Assembly: GCA_902776985.1 (NCBI GenBank)
Contig: CACYSD010000010.1
Coordinates: 1 to 63,022 of the forward strand
Reading direction: 5' to 3'
DNA: 63,022 nt
Source of the DNA: UBA3839 sp902776985
Lineage (GTDB): Bacteria; Bacteroidota; Bacteroidia; Bacteroidales; Bacteroidaceae
Below are positions 7,979 to 16,441 of this stretch, one piece after another (position 1 is the stretch's first letter; the number at the start of each line of letters is the position of its first letter). The position numbers were made by a program, and so were the translations under genes. The notes below the pieces were generated by a model that was given only the letters and a program-made list of their open reading frames with translations, was not told where the DNA came from and searched no databases.

Positions 7979-9076
7979 ATGATACTCAAGCATCTTAACA
8001 TATTAAACTATAAGAATATCGCAGAGGCTCAACTCGACTTCTCTCCTAAGATTAATTGCTTTATAGGCAATAACGGGGAGGGGAAGACGAACATTCTTGA
8101 TGCGGTTTACTTTCTTTCCTTTACTAAAAGTGCGACAAACACCATTGATTCCATGAATGTGAAGCATGGTGAGTCGGCCATGATGTTGCAGGGAATATAC
8201 GATATGGATGGTGTTGATGAAACTATTTCCTGTGGACTTAAAGTTGGTCAGAAGAAAATTTTCCGTCGTGGGGGAAAGGCGTACAAGAGGATGGTGGATC
8301 ATATTGGTCTTCTCCCGCTGATTATGGTAAGCCCGTCGGATTCATGCCTCGTAATTGGGGGTAGTGAGGAGCGTCGTAATTTCATGGATGCCGCTATTGC
8401 ACAGTACAATCCTTCACATCTTCACAACTTGAGTGTCTACAATCGTGCTCTTCAGCAGCGCAATGTGCTGTTACGTGGTGCAGAAGAGCAAATGCCGAGT
8501 ATTGAGATTCTCCAGACTTATGAGGAGATAATGGCAACCTCCGGAGAGGCTCTTTTCAAGGAAAGAACAAGATTTATAGAAGAGTTTACTCCTGTGTTTC
8601 AGGACTATTACTCTCGTTTCTCAGGTGTCAGCGAGGAAGTGATGCTTACTTATGTGAGTCATTGTCAGCGTGGTCCTCTGCTTGATGTTATTCAATGCGA
8701 CAGAAACAAAGACCTCGCTGTTGGGTATTCCCTTCATGGTGCTCATCGCGATGATCTTAATCTGCTGTTAGGCGGCTATCCTCTCCGACGTGAAGGTTCT
8801 CAAGGACAGAGCAAGACTTTCCTGCTAAGCTTGAAATTTGCCGAATATGAATTCTTGTGCCGCCAGAACTCCCATTCAAAGCCGATTCTTCTTCTTGATG
8901 ATATTTTCGACAAACTCGATGCGCATCGTGTGGAGAATATCGTGGCGTTGGTGGCTCAGCCACACTTCGGTCAGATATTCATAACTGATACCGATCGTCA
9001 GCATCTTGCAGGCATTTTGCAGGCATCGGGCGGTGAACATAGAATCTTTACCGTTTGTTCGGGTGTTATAGATTAG
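7979..9076 (+). CDS. recF: DNA replication/repair protein RecF
   Basis: An SMC-like ABC ATPase that helps RecO/RecR load RecA at gaps. The 365-residue protein starts with the family-typical MILKHLNILNYKNI and has Walker A GNNGEGKT (30-37). The signature region includes GSQGQSKTFLLSLKFAE, and Walker B/D-loop is LLLDDIFDKLDAHR. Length is normal. The start is fixed by homology and by the absence of another Met before about residue 59. The -7 box abuts the ATG, implying a leaderless mRNA. It is not beside dnaA or dnaN here. Confidence 0.95.
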   Translation: MILKHLNILNYKNIAEAQLDFSPKINCFIGNNGEGKTNILDAVYFLSFTKSATNTIDSMNVKHGESAMMLQGIYDMDGVDETISCGLKVGQKKIFRRGGKAYKRMVDHIGLLPLIMVSPSDSCLVIGGSEERRNFMDAAIAQYNPSHLHNLSVYNRALQQRNVLLRGAEEQMPSIEILQTYEEIMATSGEALFKERTRFIEEFTPVFQDYYSRFSGVSEEVMLTYVSHCQRGPLLDVIQCDRNKDLAVGYSLHGAHRDDLNLLLGGYPLRREGSQGQSKTFLLSLKFAEYEFLCRQNSHSKPILLLDDIFDKLDAHRVENIVALVAQPHFGQIFITDTDRQHLAGILQASGGEHRIFTVCSGVID

Positions 9077-9148
9077 TGATTTTAACTAAATCTAGCAGGT
9101 TCACCAAAATAAAACAATCAATCGTTTTCCACAATAGTTTTTTTACTG

Positions 9149-9156
9149 TATCTTTG
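9149..9156 (+). promoter_or_regulatory. -7 box of phoH
   Basis: TATCTTTG in the recF-phoH spacer. The predicted RNA start near 9162 gives a leader of about 49 bases to the ATG at 9211. Confidence 0.6.
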
Positions 9157-9210
9157 CACAGTTTTACAAAATCCTTCAAAACCCATTTAACTTCAAACCC
9201 ACTCATTCGT

Positions 9211-10179
9211 ATGATAGAGAAACATATAGTTCTGGATGATGTTGACCTCGTTACCTTCTATGGGGTGAACAATATCCATTTGCAGATGGTGAAGGCTCTC
9301 TATCCCAAACTCCGTATCGTAGCTCGCGGAAATATGATTAAAGTGCTTGGCGATGAGGAGGAAATGTGTGCGTTCGAGGAGAATGTGGAAAAGATGCGCC
9401 AGCATTGTGTGAAGTATAATTCGCTTAACGAGGAAGCCATACTGAGCATTGTGAGAGGTGAAAAGACTTCTGTCAGTGATTCCTCGGCAATTTGCTACAG
9501 CGTCACAGGGAAACCGATTGTACCACGAAGTGACAATCAGCGTCTGCTGGTTGAGTCGTATCATCGCGACGATATGATTTTTGCAATTGGCCCTGCTGGT
9601 TCCGGAAAGACTTATATCAGTATAGCTCTTGCGGTAAGGGCGTTGAAGAACAAGGAAATACGAAAGATTATCCTCTCGCGCCCGGCAGTAGAGGCGGGTG
9701 AGAAGTTAGGCTTTCTTCCTGGCGATATGAAGGAGAAAATTGATCCTTATCTTCAGCCGCTCTATGATGCTCTTCAGGATATGATACCTGCGCAGAAACT
9801 CACCGAATATATGGAGCAGAATGTTATTCAGATTGCGCCGCTTGCATTTATGCGTGGTCGTACTTTGAATGACGCAGTTGTTATTCTTGACGAGGCGCAA
9901 AACACTACGTCGCAGCAGATGAAGATGTTCCTTACCCGCATGGGACACAACACCAAGATGATTATTACTGGCGATATGACGCAGATTGACTTGCCCCGTT
10001 CTATCCGTTCAGGACTGAAGGAAGCGATGGTGGTCTTGAAGGATGTGCGCGGCATTGCATTTGTGGAGATGAACGAGAAGGATATCGTTCGCCATCGCCT
10101 TGTGACAAGAATAGTTAATGCTTACGACGACTATGAACGTCGGCAGAAAGAAGCAGAACCCACTTTGTTCAAAGAATAA
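9211..10179 (+). CDS. PhoH family ATPase/RNA helicase-like protein
   Basis: A 322-residue cytosolic protein. An N-terminal KH-like region (about 1-85) precedes the PhoH P-loop domain, with Walker A GPAGSGKT (127-134), the family piece SRPAVEAGEKLGFLPGD and Walker B VVILDEAQN. I chose the ATG at 9211 (MIEKHIVLDD) because the upstream open stretch crosses the promoter at 9149-9156. PhoH proteins bind ATP and are linked to RNA metabolism and phosphate or stress responses, but their substrate is uncertain. It is transcribed alone, possibly reading into purC, which lacks a clear promoter. Confidence 0.92.
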   Translation: MIEKHIVLDDVDLVTFYGVNNIHLQMVKALYPKLRIVARGNMIKVLGDEEEMCAFEENVEKMRQHCVKYNSLNEEAILSIVRGEKTSVSDSSAICYSVTGKPIVPRSDNQRLLVESYHRDDMIFAIGPAGSGKTYISIALAVRALKNKEIRKIILSRPAVEAGEKLGFLPGDMKEKIDPYLQPLYDALQDMIPAQKLTEYMEQNVIQIAPLAFMRGRTLNDAVVILDEAQNTTSQQMKMFLTRMGHNTKMIITGDMTQIDLPRSIRSGLKEAMVVLKDVRGIAFVEMNEKDIVRHRLVTRIVNAYDDYERRQKEAEPTLFKE

Positions 10180-10272
10180 AATGATAATAGTATAATTATA
10201 AATCGCTCTTCTTCTGGCAAAATTCTCACCCTAGGGAAGCTAGAGGGGGCCATAAATAACAAATAATAAATA

Positions 10273-11220
10273 ATGAAAGCACTTACAAGAACAGATTTTA
10301 ATTTCCCAGGACAAAAGAGCGTGTATCATGGTAAGGTTCGTGATGTGTACAACATCAATGACGAACTAATGGTGATGGTTGCAACAGACCGTATCTCTGC
10401 CTTTGACGTTGTTCTGCCAAAGGGAATTCCTTTCAAGGGACAAGTACTCAACCAGATTGCAGCAAAGTTCCTTGATGCGTCAAAAGACATCGTTCCCAAT
10501 TGGAAACTGGCTTCCCCCGATCCTATGGTAACTGTAGGCCTGAAATGTGAGGGCTTCCGTGTTGAAATGATTATTCGCGGATATCTCACTGGTTCTGCAT
10601 GGCGTGACTACAAGAGCGGCAATCGTACTATTTGCGGTATCACTCTGCCAGACGGAATGAAAGAGAACGAACGTTTCCCTCATCCAATTATCACTCCTAC
10701 AACCAAGGCTGACGAAGGACACGATGAAAATATCTCCAAGGAAGAAATCATAGAACAGGGTATTGTTAGCCGTGAGGATTATGAGAAGATGGAAGAATAC
10801 ACCTATGCTCTCTTCGACCTTGGCACACAGATTGCGGCAGAAAAGGGACTTATTCTTGTTGATACCAAATATGAATTCGGCAAACGTGATGGCAAGGTAT
10901 ATCTCATCGATGAGGTTCATACTCCAGATTCAAGCCGTTATTTCTATGCGGAGGGCTATGAGGAGAAGTTCATCAAGGGCGAACCTCAGCGCCAGTTGTC
11001 AAAGGAATTCGTGCGCCAGTGGCTCATCGACCACAACTTCATGAACCAACCTGGACAGACAGTACCTGAAATGACAGATGAGTTTGTAAACAGCATTTCT
11101 GATCGCTATATCGAACTCTATGAACATATCGTAGGTGAGAAATTCGTGAAGGCAGACAATACAGAAGATATTGCTGCTCGCATCGAACGTAACGTTACTG
11201 AATATCTCAGACAACACTAA
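10273..11220 (+). CDS. purC: SAICAR synthetase (purine synthesis)
   Basis: Phosphoribosylaminoimidazole-succinocarboxamide synthase joins aspartate to CAIR using ATP in de novo purine synthesis. The 315-residue protein shows KVRDVYNI near the N-terminus, MVATDRISAFDVVLP, RGYLTGSAWRDYKSG and LIDEVHTPDSSRY. The length matches the longer purC type common in Bacteroidetes. The 93-base spacer before it has no TAnnTTTG box, so it may be read through from phoH. menG follows 40 bases later. Confidence 0.96.
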   Translation: MKALTRTDFNFPGQKSVYHGKVRDVYNINDELMVMVATDRISAFDVVLPKGIPFKGQVLNQIAAKFLDASKDIVPNWKLASPDPMVTVGLKCEGFRVEMIIRGYLTGSAWRDYKSGNRTICGITLPDGMKENERFPHPIITPTTKADEGHDENISKEEIIEQGIVSREDYEKMEEYTYALFDLGTQIAAEKGLILVDTKYEFGKRDGKVYLIDEVHTPDSSRYFYAEGYEEKFIKGEPQRQLSKEFVRQWLIDHNFMNQPGQTVPEMTDEFVNSISDRYIELYEHIVGEKFVKADNTEDIAARIERNVTEYLRQH

Positions 11221-11260
11221 TACATTGTACTTTTGTTCTTTGTACTTATAATTTCTTGCA

Positions 11261-12001
11261 TTGTACGCTCAGGAAACTATAAAGCCCTATGGCGATAAAG
11301 AGGGGAAGCGTTCACAGGTAGAGAGAATGTTCAACAACATCGCTCATTCCTATGATAAACTCAACCATACCCTTTCCCTTGGCGTCGATCGTATTTGGCG
11401 CAGAAGTTCGATCAAGCATCTGAAGCGGATAGCACAACCTCAGCAGATTCTTGACATAGCGACGGGAACAGGTGATTTTGCCATCCTGGCAGCCAAAAAT
11501 CTCTGTCCTAAGCACATAGTAGGGGTGGACATCTCTGACGGAATGATGGAGATTGGAATGCAAAAGGTGATAAAAGCAGGTTTGAAGGATATTATAGAAT
11601 TCCGTCATGAGGACTGCTCAAAAATGTCCTTTGCCGACAATCAGTTCGATGCAGTCATCTCTTCGTTTGGCTTGAGGAATTTTGCCAATCTTGACGACTG
11701 TCTTAAGGAGATGCTCCGCGTCACTACTCAGGGTGGGCATATTGTAGCGATAGACCTGTGTGCTCCCTCGTCGTTTCCGATGAAGCAACTGTTCTGGATC
11801 TACAAAAAAGTTGTTATGCCCGTCGTAGGACGTTGCATATCTCACGACAATAGTGCCTATACATATCTGCCATTAACAATGGACGCCATTCCTCAAGGCG
11901 AGACTATGGCTGACATCTTCCGCAAGGCAGGGTGGGCTGACGTTGAATACAAACGTCTGGCGTTCGGAATGTGTATGCGATATACAGCAATCAAAAAATA
12001 A
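11261..12001 (+). CDS. menG: Demethylmenaquinone methyltransferase
   Basis: Performs the last step of menaquinone synthesis, SAM-dependent methylation of demethylmenaquinone (UbiE/MenG family). The 246-residue protein includes MFNNIAHSYDKLNHTLSLGVDRIWR, motif I LDIATGTGDFAIL, and the UbiE pieces DAVISSFGLRNF and YTYLPLTMDAIPQ. The best start is a TTG at 11261: the residues after it (YAQETIKPYGDKEGK) are conserved in Bacteroidales homologues, and the next ATG would remove 22 residues. aroE follows 20 bases downstream, suggesting an operon. Confidence 0.93.
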   Translation: MYAQETIKPYGDKEGKRSQVERMFNNIAHSYDKLNHTLSLGVDRIWRRSSIKHLKRIAQPQQILDIATGTGDFAILAAKNLCPKHIVGVDISDGMMEIGMQKVIKAGLKDIIEFRHEDCSKMSFADNQFDAVISSFGLRNFANLDDCLKEMLRVTTQGGHIVAIDLCAPSSFPMKQLFWIYKKVVMPVVGRCISHDNSAYTYLPLTMDAIPQGETMADIFRKAGWADVEYKRLAFGMCMRYTAIKK

Positions 12002-12021
12002 CTCACTTATCTCTCTTGCAT

Positions 12022-12765
12022 ATGGAAAAGTACGGGTTAATAGGCCATCCTCTTGGCCATTCCTTCTCAAGGAATTTCTTCAGCGACAAGTTTGAGAATG
12101 AAGGAATAAAGGCACAGTATCTCAATTTCGACATTTCGAGCATTGATGAACTGCCAAATGTTCTTGCGGCAAATCCGGAACTGAAGGGATTCAATGTTAC
12201 CATTCCTTATAAGCAGAAAATATTCCCGTTCCTTGATGAGATAAGCAAGGAGGCACGTGAAATAGGTGCTGTGAATGTTGTCAAGGTCGTTCACAAGGGC
12301 GGTGATACCCTTTTGTATGGATACAATTCCGATGTAATAGGCTTTACCGAATCCATCGAGCCACTGTTGCTCCCGCACCACAAGAAAGCGCTGGTGCTAG
12401 GTACTGGTGGCGCTTCAAAGGCTGTGTGCTATGCGCTCACCAAACGCCTGAAAATGGAAGCGGTTTGTGTGTCGCGCTATCAGCGTCCGGGAACTGTGAC
12501 CTATAATCAAATCACAGCACCCGATTTGGAAGAATATCCGGTAATCATCAACTGCACTCCTGTGGGAATGTTCCCCAACATAGCAGATTGTCCGCCACTT
12601 CCTTATGAAGGAATGAGTGAACGTAATCTGCTATTTGACCTTGTGTATAATCCGGAACAGACGCTTTTCATGCGCAATGGAGCAAAACATGGTGCAGTGG
12701 TGAAGAACGGCCTCGAGATGTTACTCCTGCAGGCAATGGCTTCCTGGGAAATCTGGAATAGCTAA
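12022..12765 (+). CDS. aroE: Shikimate dehydrogenase
   Basis: Reduces 3-dehydroshikimate to shikimate with NADPH in the chorismate pathway. The 247-residue protein begins MEKYGLIGHPLGHSFS, the canonical substrate-binding N-terminus, so I set the start at 12022 and not at an upstream in-frame codon inside menG. Other landmarks are GFNVTIPYKQKIFPFLD (catalytic Lys), VLGTGGASKAVCYAL for the cofactor, and INCTPVGMFPN. The chorismate synthase gene aroC lies far away at 58 kb, so the pathway is scattered. Confidence 0.95.
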   Translation: MEKYGLIGHPLGHSFSRNFFSDKFENEGIKAQYLNFDISSIDELPNVLAANPELKGFNVTIPYKQKIFPFLDEISKEAREIGAVNVVKVVHKGGDTLLYGYNSDVIGFTESIEPLLLPHHKKALVLGTGGASKAVCYALTKRLKMEAVCVSRYQRPGTVTYNQITAPDLEEYPVIINCTPVGMFPNIADCPPLPYEGMSERNLLFDLVYNPEQTLFMRNGAKHGAVVKNGLEMLLLQAMASWEIWNS

Positions 12766-12806
12766 TAGAGAACTTAAGAGCAAAAAAACTTAAGAACTGA
12801 AGACAG

Positions 12807-13715
12807 ATGAAACAAATTCTGTTTTACATATTATTCTCCCTCTTCACATGTCTTACGATATGTGCAGAACCCTATACACCCGAGTCGCTCCCAAATGTGT
12901 TCGACCGCACAACACGTGTGGCTAACCCCGATGGATTGTTGAGCCAGGCTGCTGTGGATTCCATCAACAGCATGCTGCTCTCGCTTGACAGCCATGAAGT
13001 GCAATGCATCGTGGTCGTTGTTAATAACATTAAGGGTGACGATCCTTATGAGTTTGCCATGGGTTTAGGACGCAGGTTCGGAGTAGGAGGGGAGAAAAAC
13101 CTCGGAATCGTGTTGGTGCTTGCTACCGATGACCGTTCCTATGAAATGATTACAGGCGACGGCATGGAGAAATTCCTGCCCGACATCATCTGCCACCGCA
13201 TACAGGAGCACACCATGGTTCCTCTTCTAAAGAAATCGGATTGGGACGGAGCAATGGTGGCAACTGTCAGAGCCATTAAGGGCTATCTTGAAGAGGATCC
13301 CGAAATTATGGAACTCTACCATAGCGACGATGAGGACGATAGTGGCTTAGTGTGGGTGTTCCTGGGACTTGTGGGATTCCTGTTTGGCTCAGCGTGGCGT
13401 AGTGCTCGCAAGGCAAAGAAATGTCCTCGTTGCGGCAAACATAAACTGAAGAAAATTCGTACAGAAACACAGAAGCTCCCTTCTGGCATCACTCGCTACA
13501 CCTATACTCTTCGATGCACCAACTGCGGCCATGAGCTTACCCGTAATCAGGACATCGACCTGCGCAACAACGGCTCTAGTGGCCGCCGAACAGGCATGTT
13601 TATTGGTGGAGCCGGCTTAGGTATGGGACGTTCCAGCGGCGGCTTCGGTGGTGGTGGCTTCGGCAGCCTTGGCGGAGGACACTTCGGTGGCGGCGGCTCA
13701 GGAGGTAGGTTCTAA
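12807..13715 (+). CDS. TPM domain protein with zinc ribbon and Gly-rich tail
   Basis: A 302-residue secreted or membrane protein. Its parts are a signal peptide (1-20), a TPM/YgcG domain (about 28-165; VANPDGLLSQAAVDSINSML, GEKNLGIVLVLA), one membrane helix (about 178-197), a zinc ribbon (CPRCGKHKL...CTNCGHEL) and a Gly/Ser-rich C-terminus (GGFGGGGFGSLGGG). TPM proteins are linked to photosystem repair in plants and to membrane quality control in bacteria, usually beside LemA, as here. Its function in this organism is unknown. lemA follows 50 bases later but has its own -7 box. Confidence 0.85.
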   Translation: MKQILFYILFSLFTCLTICAEPYTPESLPNVFDRTTRVANPDGLLSQAAVDSINSMLLSLDSHEVQCIVVVVNNIKGDDPYEFAMGLGRRFGVGGEKNLGIVLVLATDDRSYEMITGDGMEKFLPDIICHRIQEHTMVPLLKKSDWDGAMVATVRAIKGYLEEDPEIMELYHSDDEDDSGLVWVFLGLVGFLFGSAWRSARKAKKCPRCGKHKLKKIRTETQKLPSGITRYTYTLRCTNCGHELTRNQDIDLRNNGSSGRRTGMFIGGAGLGMGRSSGGFGGGGFGSLGGGHFGGGGSGGRF

Positions 13716-13719
13716 AAAA

Positions 13720-13727
13720 TAATTTTG
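13720..13727 (+). promoter_or_regulatory. -7 box of lemA
   Basis: TAATTTTG starting 5 bases after the TPM gene stop, with a predicted start about 32 bases before the lemA ATG. Confidence 0.5.
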
Positions 13728-13765
13728 CGTAACGACATAATTCTATTTTTTAATTTTCTATACTT

Positions 13766-14383
13766 ATGGACACTTCAAAATTTATGAACAAAAAGTATGG
13801 CCTCATAGCAGTTGTCGCCATTCTTGTGATTTGGGGCATTGCCTCATACAATGGTCTGGTAAACAAAGACGAAACAGTTACCAAGGCTTGGGCAAACGTA
13901 GAAACAGACTATCAGCGTCGTGCAGATCTTATCCCTAACCTTGTCGAAGTCGTTAAGGGTTACGCAGAGCACGAATCCAACACCTTCAAGGAAGTCGTTG
14001 AAGCACGTGCAAAAGCGACTTCTCTTCAGGTTAACATCGAAGATGTGACAGAGGAGAATATGACTAAGTTGGAGGAATTCCAGAAAGCTCAGGGAGAGTT
14101 GTCTACAGCACTTGGCAAACTTCTCGCCATAACAGAAGCTTATCCCGACCTTAAGGCAAACGAAAACTTCAAGGATCTTCAGGTGCAGCTCGAAAGAACA
14201 GAAAACCGCATCAAGGAATCACGTAAGGAATACAACGAAGCTGTGCAGAAGTACAATGTCTCTGTACGCCGTTTCCCTTCAAACATCATTGCCAACATCT
14301 GTGGCTTTGAGAAGAAGGTTCCTTTCCAGGCAGCAGAAGGTGCAGAGAAAGCCCCGGATCTTAAAGGCGCATTTGATAAATAG
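13766..14383 (+). CDS. lemA: LemA family protein
   Basis: A 205-residue protein with one N-terminal membrane helix (about 10-29) and a long helical domain outside. Family landmarks are YNGLVNKDETVTKAWANVETDYQRRADLIPNLVEVVKG, then LTAITEAYPDLKAN-type sequence (here LLAITEAYPDLKANENF), and EYNEAVQKYN. LemA is common in Bacteroidetes and usually sits next to TPM proteins, as here, but its biochemical role is not established. A GC-rich repeat begins one base after its stop codon. Confidence 0.92.
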   Translation: MDTSKFMNKKYGLIAVVAILVIWGIASYNGLVNKDETVTKAWANVETDYQRRADLIPNLVEVVKGYAEHESNTFKEVVEARAKATSLQVNIEDVTEENMTKLEEFQKAQGELSTALGKLLAITEAYPDLKANENFKDLQVQLERTENRIKESRKEYNEAVQKYNVSVRRFPSNIIANICGFEKKVPFQAAEGAEKAPDLKGAFDK

Positions 14384-14384
14384 C

Positions 14385-14429
14385 AGACCCCTCCTTACCT
14401 CCCCATGGGGAGGGACTCTATTCGGATGG
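14385..14429. repeat. GC-rich intergenic repeat, copy 1 (AGACCC family)
   Basis: A 45-base element opening with AGACCC, one base after the lemA stop. It has a central CTCCCCATGGGGAG palindrome and ends in TTCGGATGG. It shares order and sequence with copies at 49146-49192 and 62211-62264. It fills the lemA-rsmA convergent junction and could act as a transcript end, though no T run follows. Confidence 0.7.
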
Positions 14430-15209
14430 CTATTCTTCACCCTTTACTTTGTTTGTCAGTTCAATATAGTCTTCAATACTAAGCTGTTCAGGACGTTTGT
14501 TGAAGAAAGGGTCGGAAAGCATTGGAGAGTCTTTTCCTACAATTTGATGCATACCGTTGCGAATCATTTTCCGACGCATGGTGAACACAGTTTTCACTAT
14601 GCGTTGGAATTGTTTTGGGTCACATCCAAGAGAAGTGCGTGAGTTCCTTGTCAGACGTATTACCGCACTCTTCACCTTAGGTGGCGGATTGAATACTGTC
14701 TCGTCAACAGTGAAAAGATATTCGATGTTGTACCATGCACCAATCAGAATGGTCAGTACCCCGTAGGCCTTGCTACCTGGCTTTGCTGCCAGACGTTCCG
14801 CAACCTCTTTCTGGATCATACCTGTGCAACAAGGTATGTAGTCTTTGTATTCAAGCATTTTGAAGAAAATCTGACTGGATATGTTGTAGGGATAATTGCC
14901 AGTCAGCACGAACTGCTGCCCATTGAACACCTTGCTTAAATCCAGCTCCAGGAAGTCAGCCTTGATAATGTTGTCGCTCAGTTGTGGAAAATGCTCGTGG
15001 AGGTAGGGAACAGACTCACGGTCGATTTCCACTACCTTCAGCTCACGCGGCTTTTTGAGCAGAAACTGAGTCATAACTCCCATTCCCGGACCTACTTCAA
15101 GTATAGGCAAGGATGGTGCGGCATCCACTGTGTCGGCAATGTCGCTGGCGATATTCAAGTCAGTCAGAAAGTGCTGACCCAGAAATTTCTTTGGACGAAC
15201 TGTCTTCAT
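14430..15209 (-). CDS. rsmA: 16S rRNA A1518/A1519 dimethyltransferase
   Basis: KsgA/RsmA dimethylates two adjacent adenosines in the helix 45 loop of 16S rRNA late in 30S assembly. The 259-residue protein starts PKKFLGQHFLTDLNIA and has SAM motif I LEVGPGMGVMTQFLL. The NPPY-type catalytic motif is GNYPYNISSQIFF, and FNPPPKVKSAVIRL follows. The length is usual. The promoter at 15257-15264 lies close to the start and overlaps the divergent promoter of the next gene. Confidence 0.96.
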   Translation of the reverse strand: MKTVRPKKFLGQHFLTDLNIASDIADTVDAAPSLPILEVGPGMGVMTQFLLKKPRELKVVEIDRESVPYLHEHFPQLSDNIIKADFLELDLSKVFNGQQFVLTGNYPYNISSQIFFKMLEYKDYIPCCTGMIQKEVAERLAAKPGSKAYGVLTILIGAWYNIEYLFTVDETVFNPPPKVKSAVIRLTRNSRTSLGCDPKQFQRIVKTVFTMRRKMIRNGMHQIVGKDSPMLSDPFFNKRPEQLSIEDYIELTNKVKGEE

Positions 15210-15226
15210 TTGTCAATTTTAATAAC

Positions 15227-15234
15227 TAACTTTG
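15227..15234 (+). promoter_or_regulatory. -7 box of flippase-like gene
   Basis: Perfect TAACTTTG; predicted RNA start near 15241. It overlaps a TTG codon (15232) that is therefore an unlikely start. Confidence 0.6.
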
Positions 15235-15256
15235 CACGGCATTAGCCTTGGCACTG

Positions 15257-15264
15257 CAAAATTA
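15257..15264 (-). promoter_or_regulatory. -7 box of rsmA
   Basis: TAATTTTG on the minus strand; predicted RNA start near 15250. That start lies upstream of the divergent + start near 15241, so the two 5' leaders would overlap by about ten bases. Confidence 0.55.
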
Positions 15265-15306
15265 CAATATTTTAATTATAATTTATCGTTTGTAATTACT
15301 TATTTT

Positions 15307-16293
15307 TTGAAAACAACAGTAAAACAAGTACTCAATGTGGCACTTCCGCTCCTCTTAGGACTTGCCATTATGTGGTGGATGTATCGCGAATTCGATTTCC
15401 GTCAGCTCCTCCATACCCTTCGCTACGACACGGCATGGGGCTGGATGCTGCTTTCGTTGGTTTTCGGAGTGCTGGCACCAGTGCTGAGAGGGCTGCGTTG
15501 GAGGCAGACACTTGAGCCATTGGGCGAGAATCCGCGACGCAGTACTTGCATTCATGCTGTTTTCATCTCCTATGCCGCAAGTCTAGTCGTGCCTCGAATA
15601 GGGGAAGTGACCCGCTGCGGCATTCTCAACCGCTACGATGGCACGTCGTTCTCCAAATCCATTGGAACCGTAATTACGGAGAGAATCATAGATGCGTTGT
15701 TGCTGCTGACCATAGTGGTGGTGGTGATACTCTCGCAACTTGGCATATTCTACAAGTTTTTTGAAGAGACAGGCGTCGGCATCGGTACCACATTGCAGAG
15801 TTTCACACCTATGGGCTGGTTCGTTACAATCCTTTGCCTGATAGTGACGGTTGTTTTTCTTTTCATTCTGCTGAAGAGGTTCAAGTTTTCCCCGAACATC
15901 AGAAAATTCTTCTCGGAAATACGAACTGGAATTTTCTCACTTAGGGACGTGCGCAATAAGACCCTCTTCGCAGCATATACCATAGGAATATGGTTGTGCT
16001 ATTTTCTTCATTTTTATATTGCGTTCTATTGCTTTCAATCTACACAGGAATTGGGACTGGACATAGGCCTGGTGGCGTTTATCGTGTGCAGCATCGCAGT
16101 GATAGTTCCTACTCCCAACGGCATGGGACCTTGGCACTTTGCCGTGAAGACCATTCTGGTGCTATATGGCGTTGAGACCACAGGTGCCGAGACATTTGTA
16201 CTCGTAGTCCATACTGTCCACACAGCCCTGATTCCGATCCTTGCCGTCTATGCCATGATGTGTTTGAAAAGAAGGCCGTTAGACCTGAGATAA
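15307..16293 (+). CDS. Flippase-like integral membrane protein (UPF0104/LPG synthase TM family)
   Basis: A polytopic inner-membrane protein of about 328 residues with roughly eight helices. It belongs to the PF03706 family, which includes the membrane half of MprF and UPF0104 proteins; members move or modify lipids or lipid-linked precursors. Family landmarks are GLRWRQTLEPLG, the conserved early loop SLVVPRIGEVTRC and VIVPTPNGMGPWHF. The frame opens at a TTG (15232) that overlaps the promoter. I prefer the TTG at 15307, which gives MKTTVKQVLNVALPLLLG, a normal first helix; no ATG is available. The substrate is unknown. Confidence 0.82.
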   Translation: MKTTVKQVLNVALPLLLGLAIMWWMYREFDFRQLLHTLRYDTAWGWMLLSLVFGVLAPVLRGLRWRQTLEPLGENPRRSTCIHAVFISYAASLVVPRIGEVTRCGILNRYDGTSFSKSIGTVITERIIDALLLLTIVVVVILSQLGIFYKFFEETGVGIGTTLQSFTPMGWFVTILCLIVTVVFLFILLKRFKFSPNIRKFFSEIRTGIFSLRDVRNKTLFAAYTIGIWLCYFLHFYIAFYCFQSTQELGLDIGLVAFIVCSIAVIVPTPNGMGPWHFAVKTILVLYGVETTGAETFVLVVHTVHTALIPILAVYAMMCLKRRPLDLR

Positions 16294-16397
16294 TAAAGAT
16301 ACCTCTTTTTTATTTGTAAGAACACTGTTTTTTTGCAAAAATGAGCATAATGTATCATTTTATGCAGAAATTATTCGTTAATGTCGGTGGAGTTTCC

Positions 16398-16405
16398 TAA
16401 CTTTG
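16398..16405 (+). promoter_or_regulatory. -7 box of mutAB
   Basis: Perfect TAACTTTG; predicted RNA start near 16411, giving a leader of about 31 bases to the mutA ATG at 16442. I found no cobalamin riboswitch upstream. Confidence 0.65.
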
Positions 16406-16441
16406 CATACTTACTTTTTTAACTACATATTTTTTTTAGTA

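Noticed and set aside
12771..12797. Direct repeat AACTTAAGA before the TPM gene
   Set aside because: Only two short copies, 16 bases apart, in an AT-rich spacer; too little to support a regulatory claim.
14385..14429. Intrinsic terminator between lemA and rsmA
   Set aside because: The palindrome is GC-rich, but no T run follows on either strand; it is better described as a repeat.
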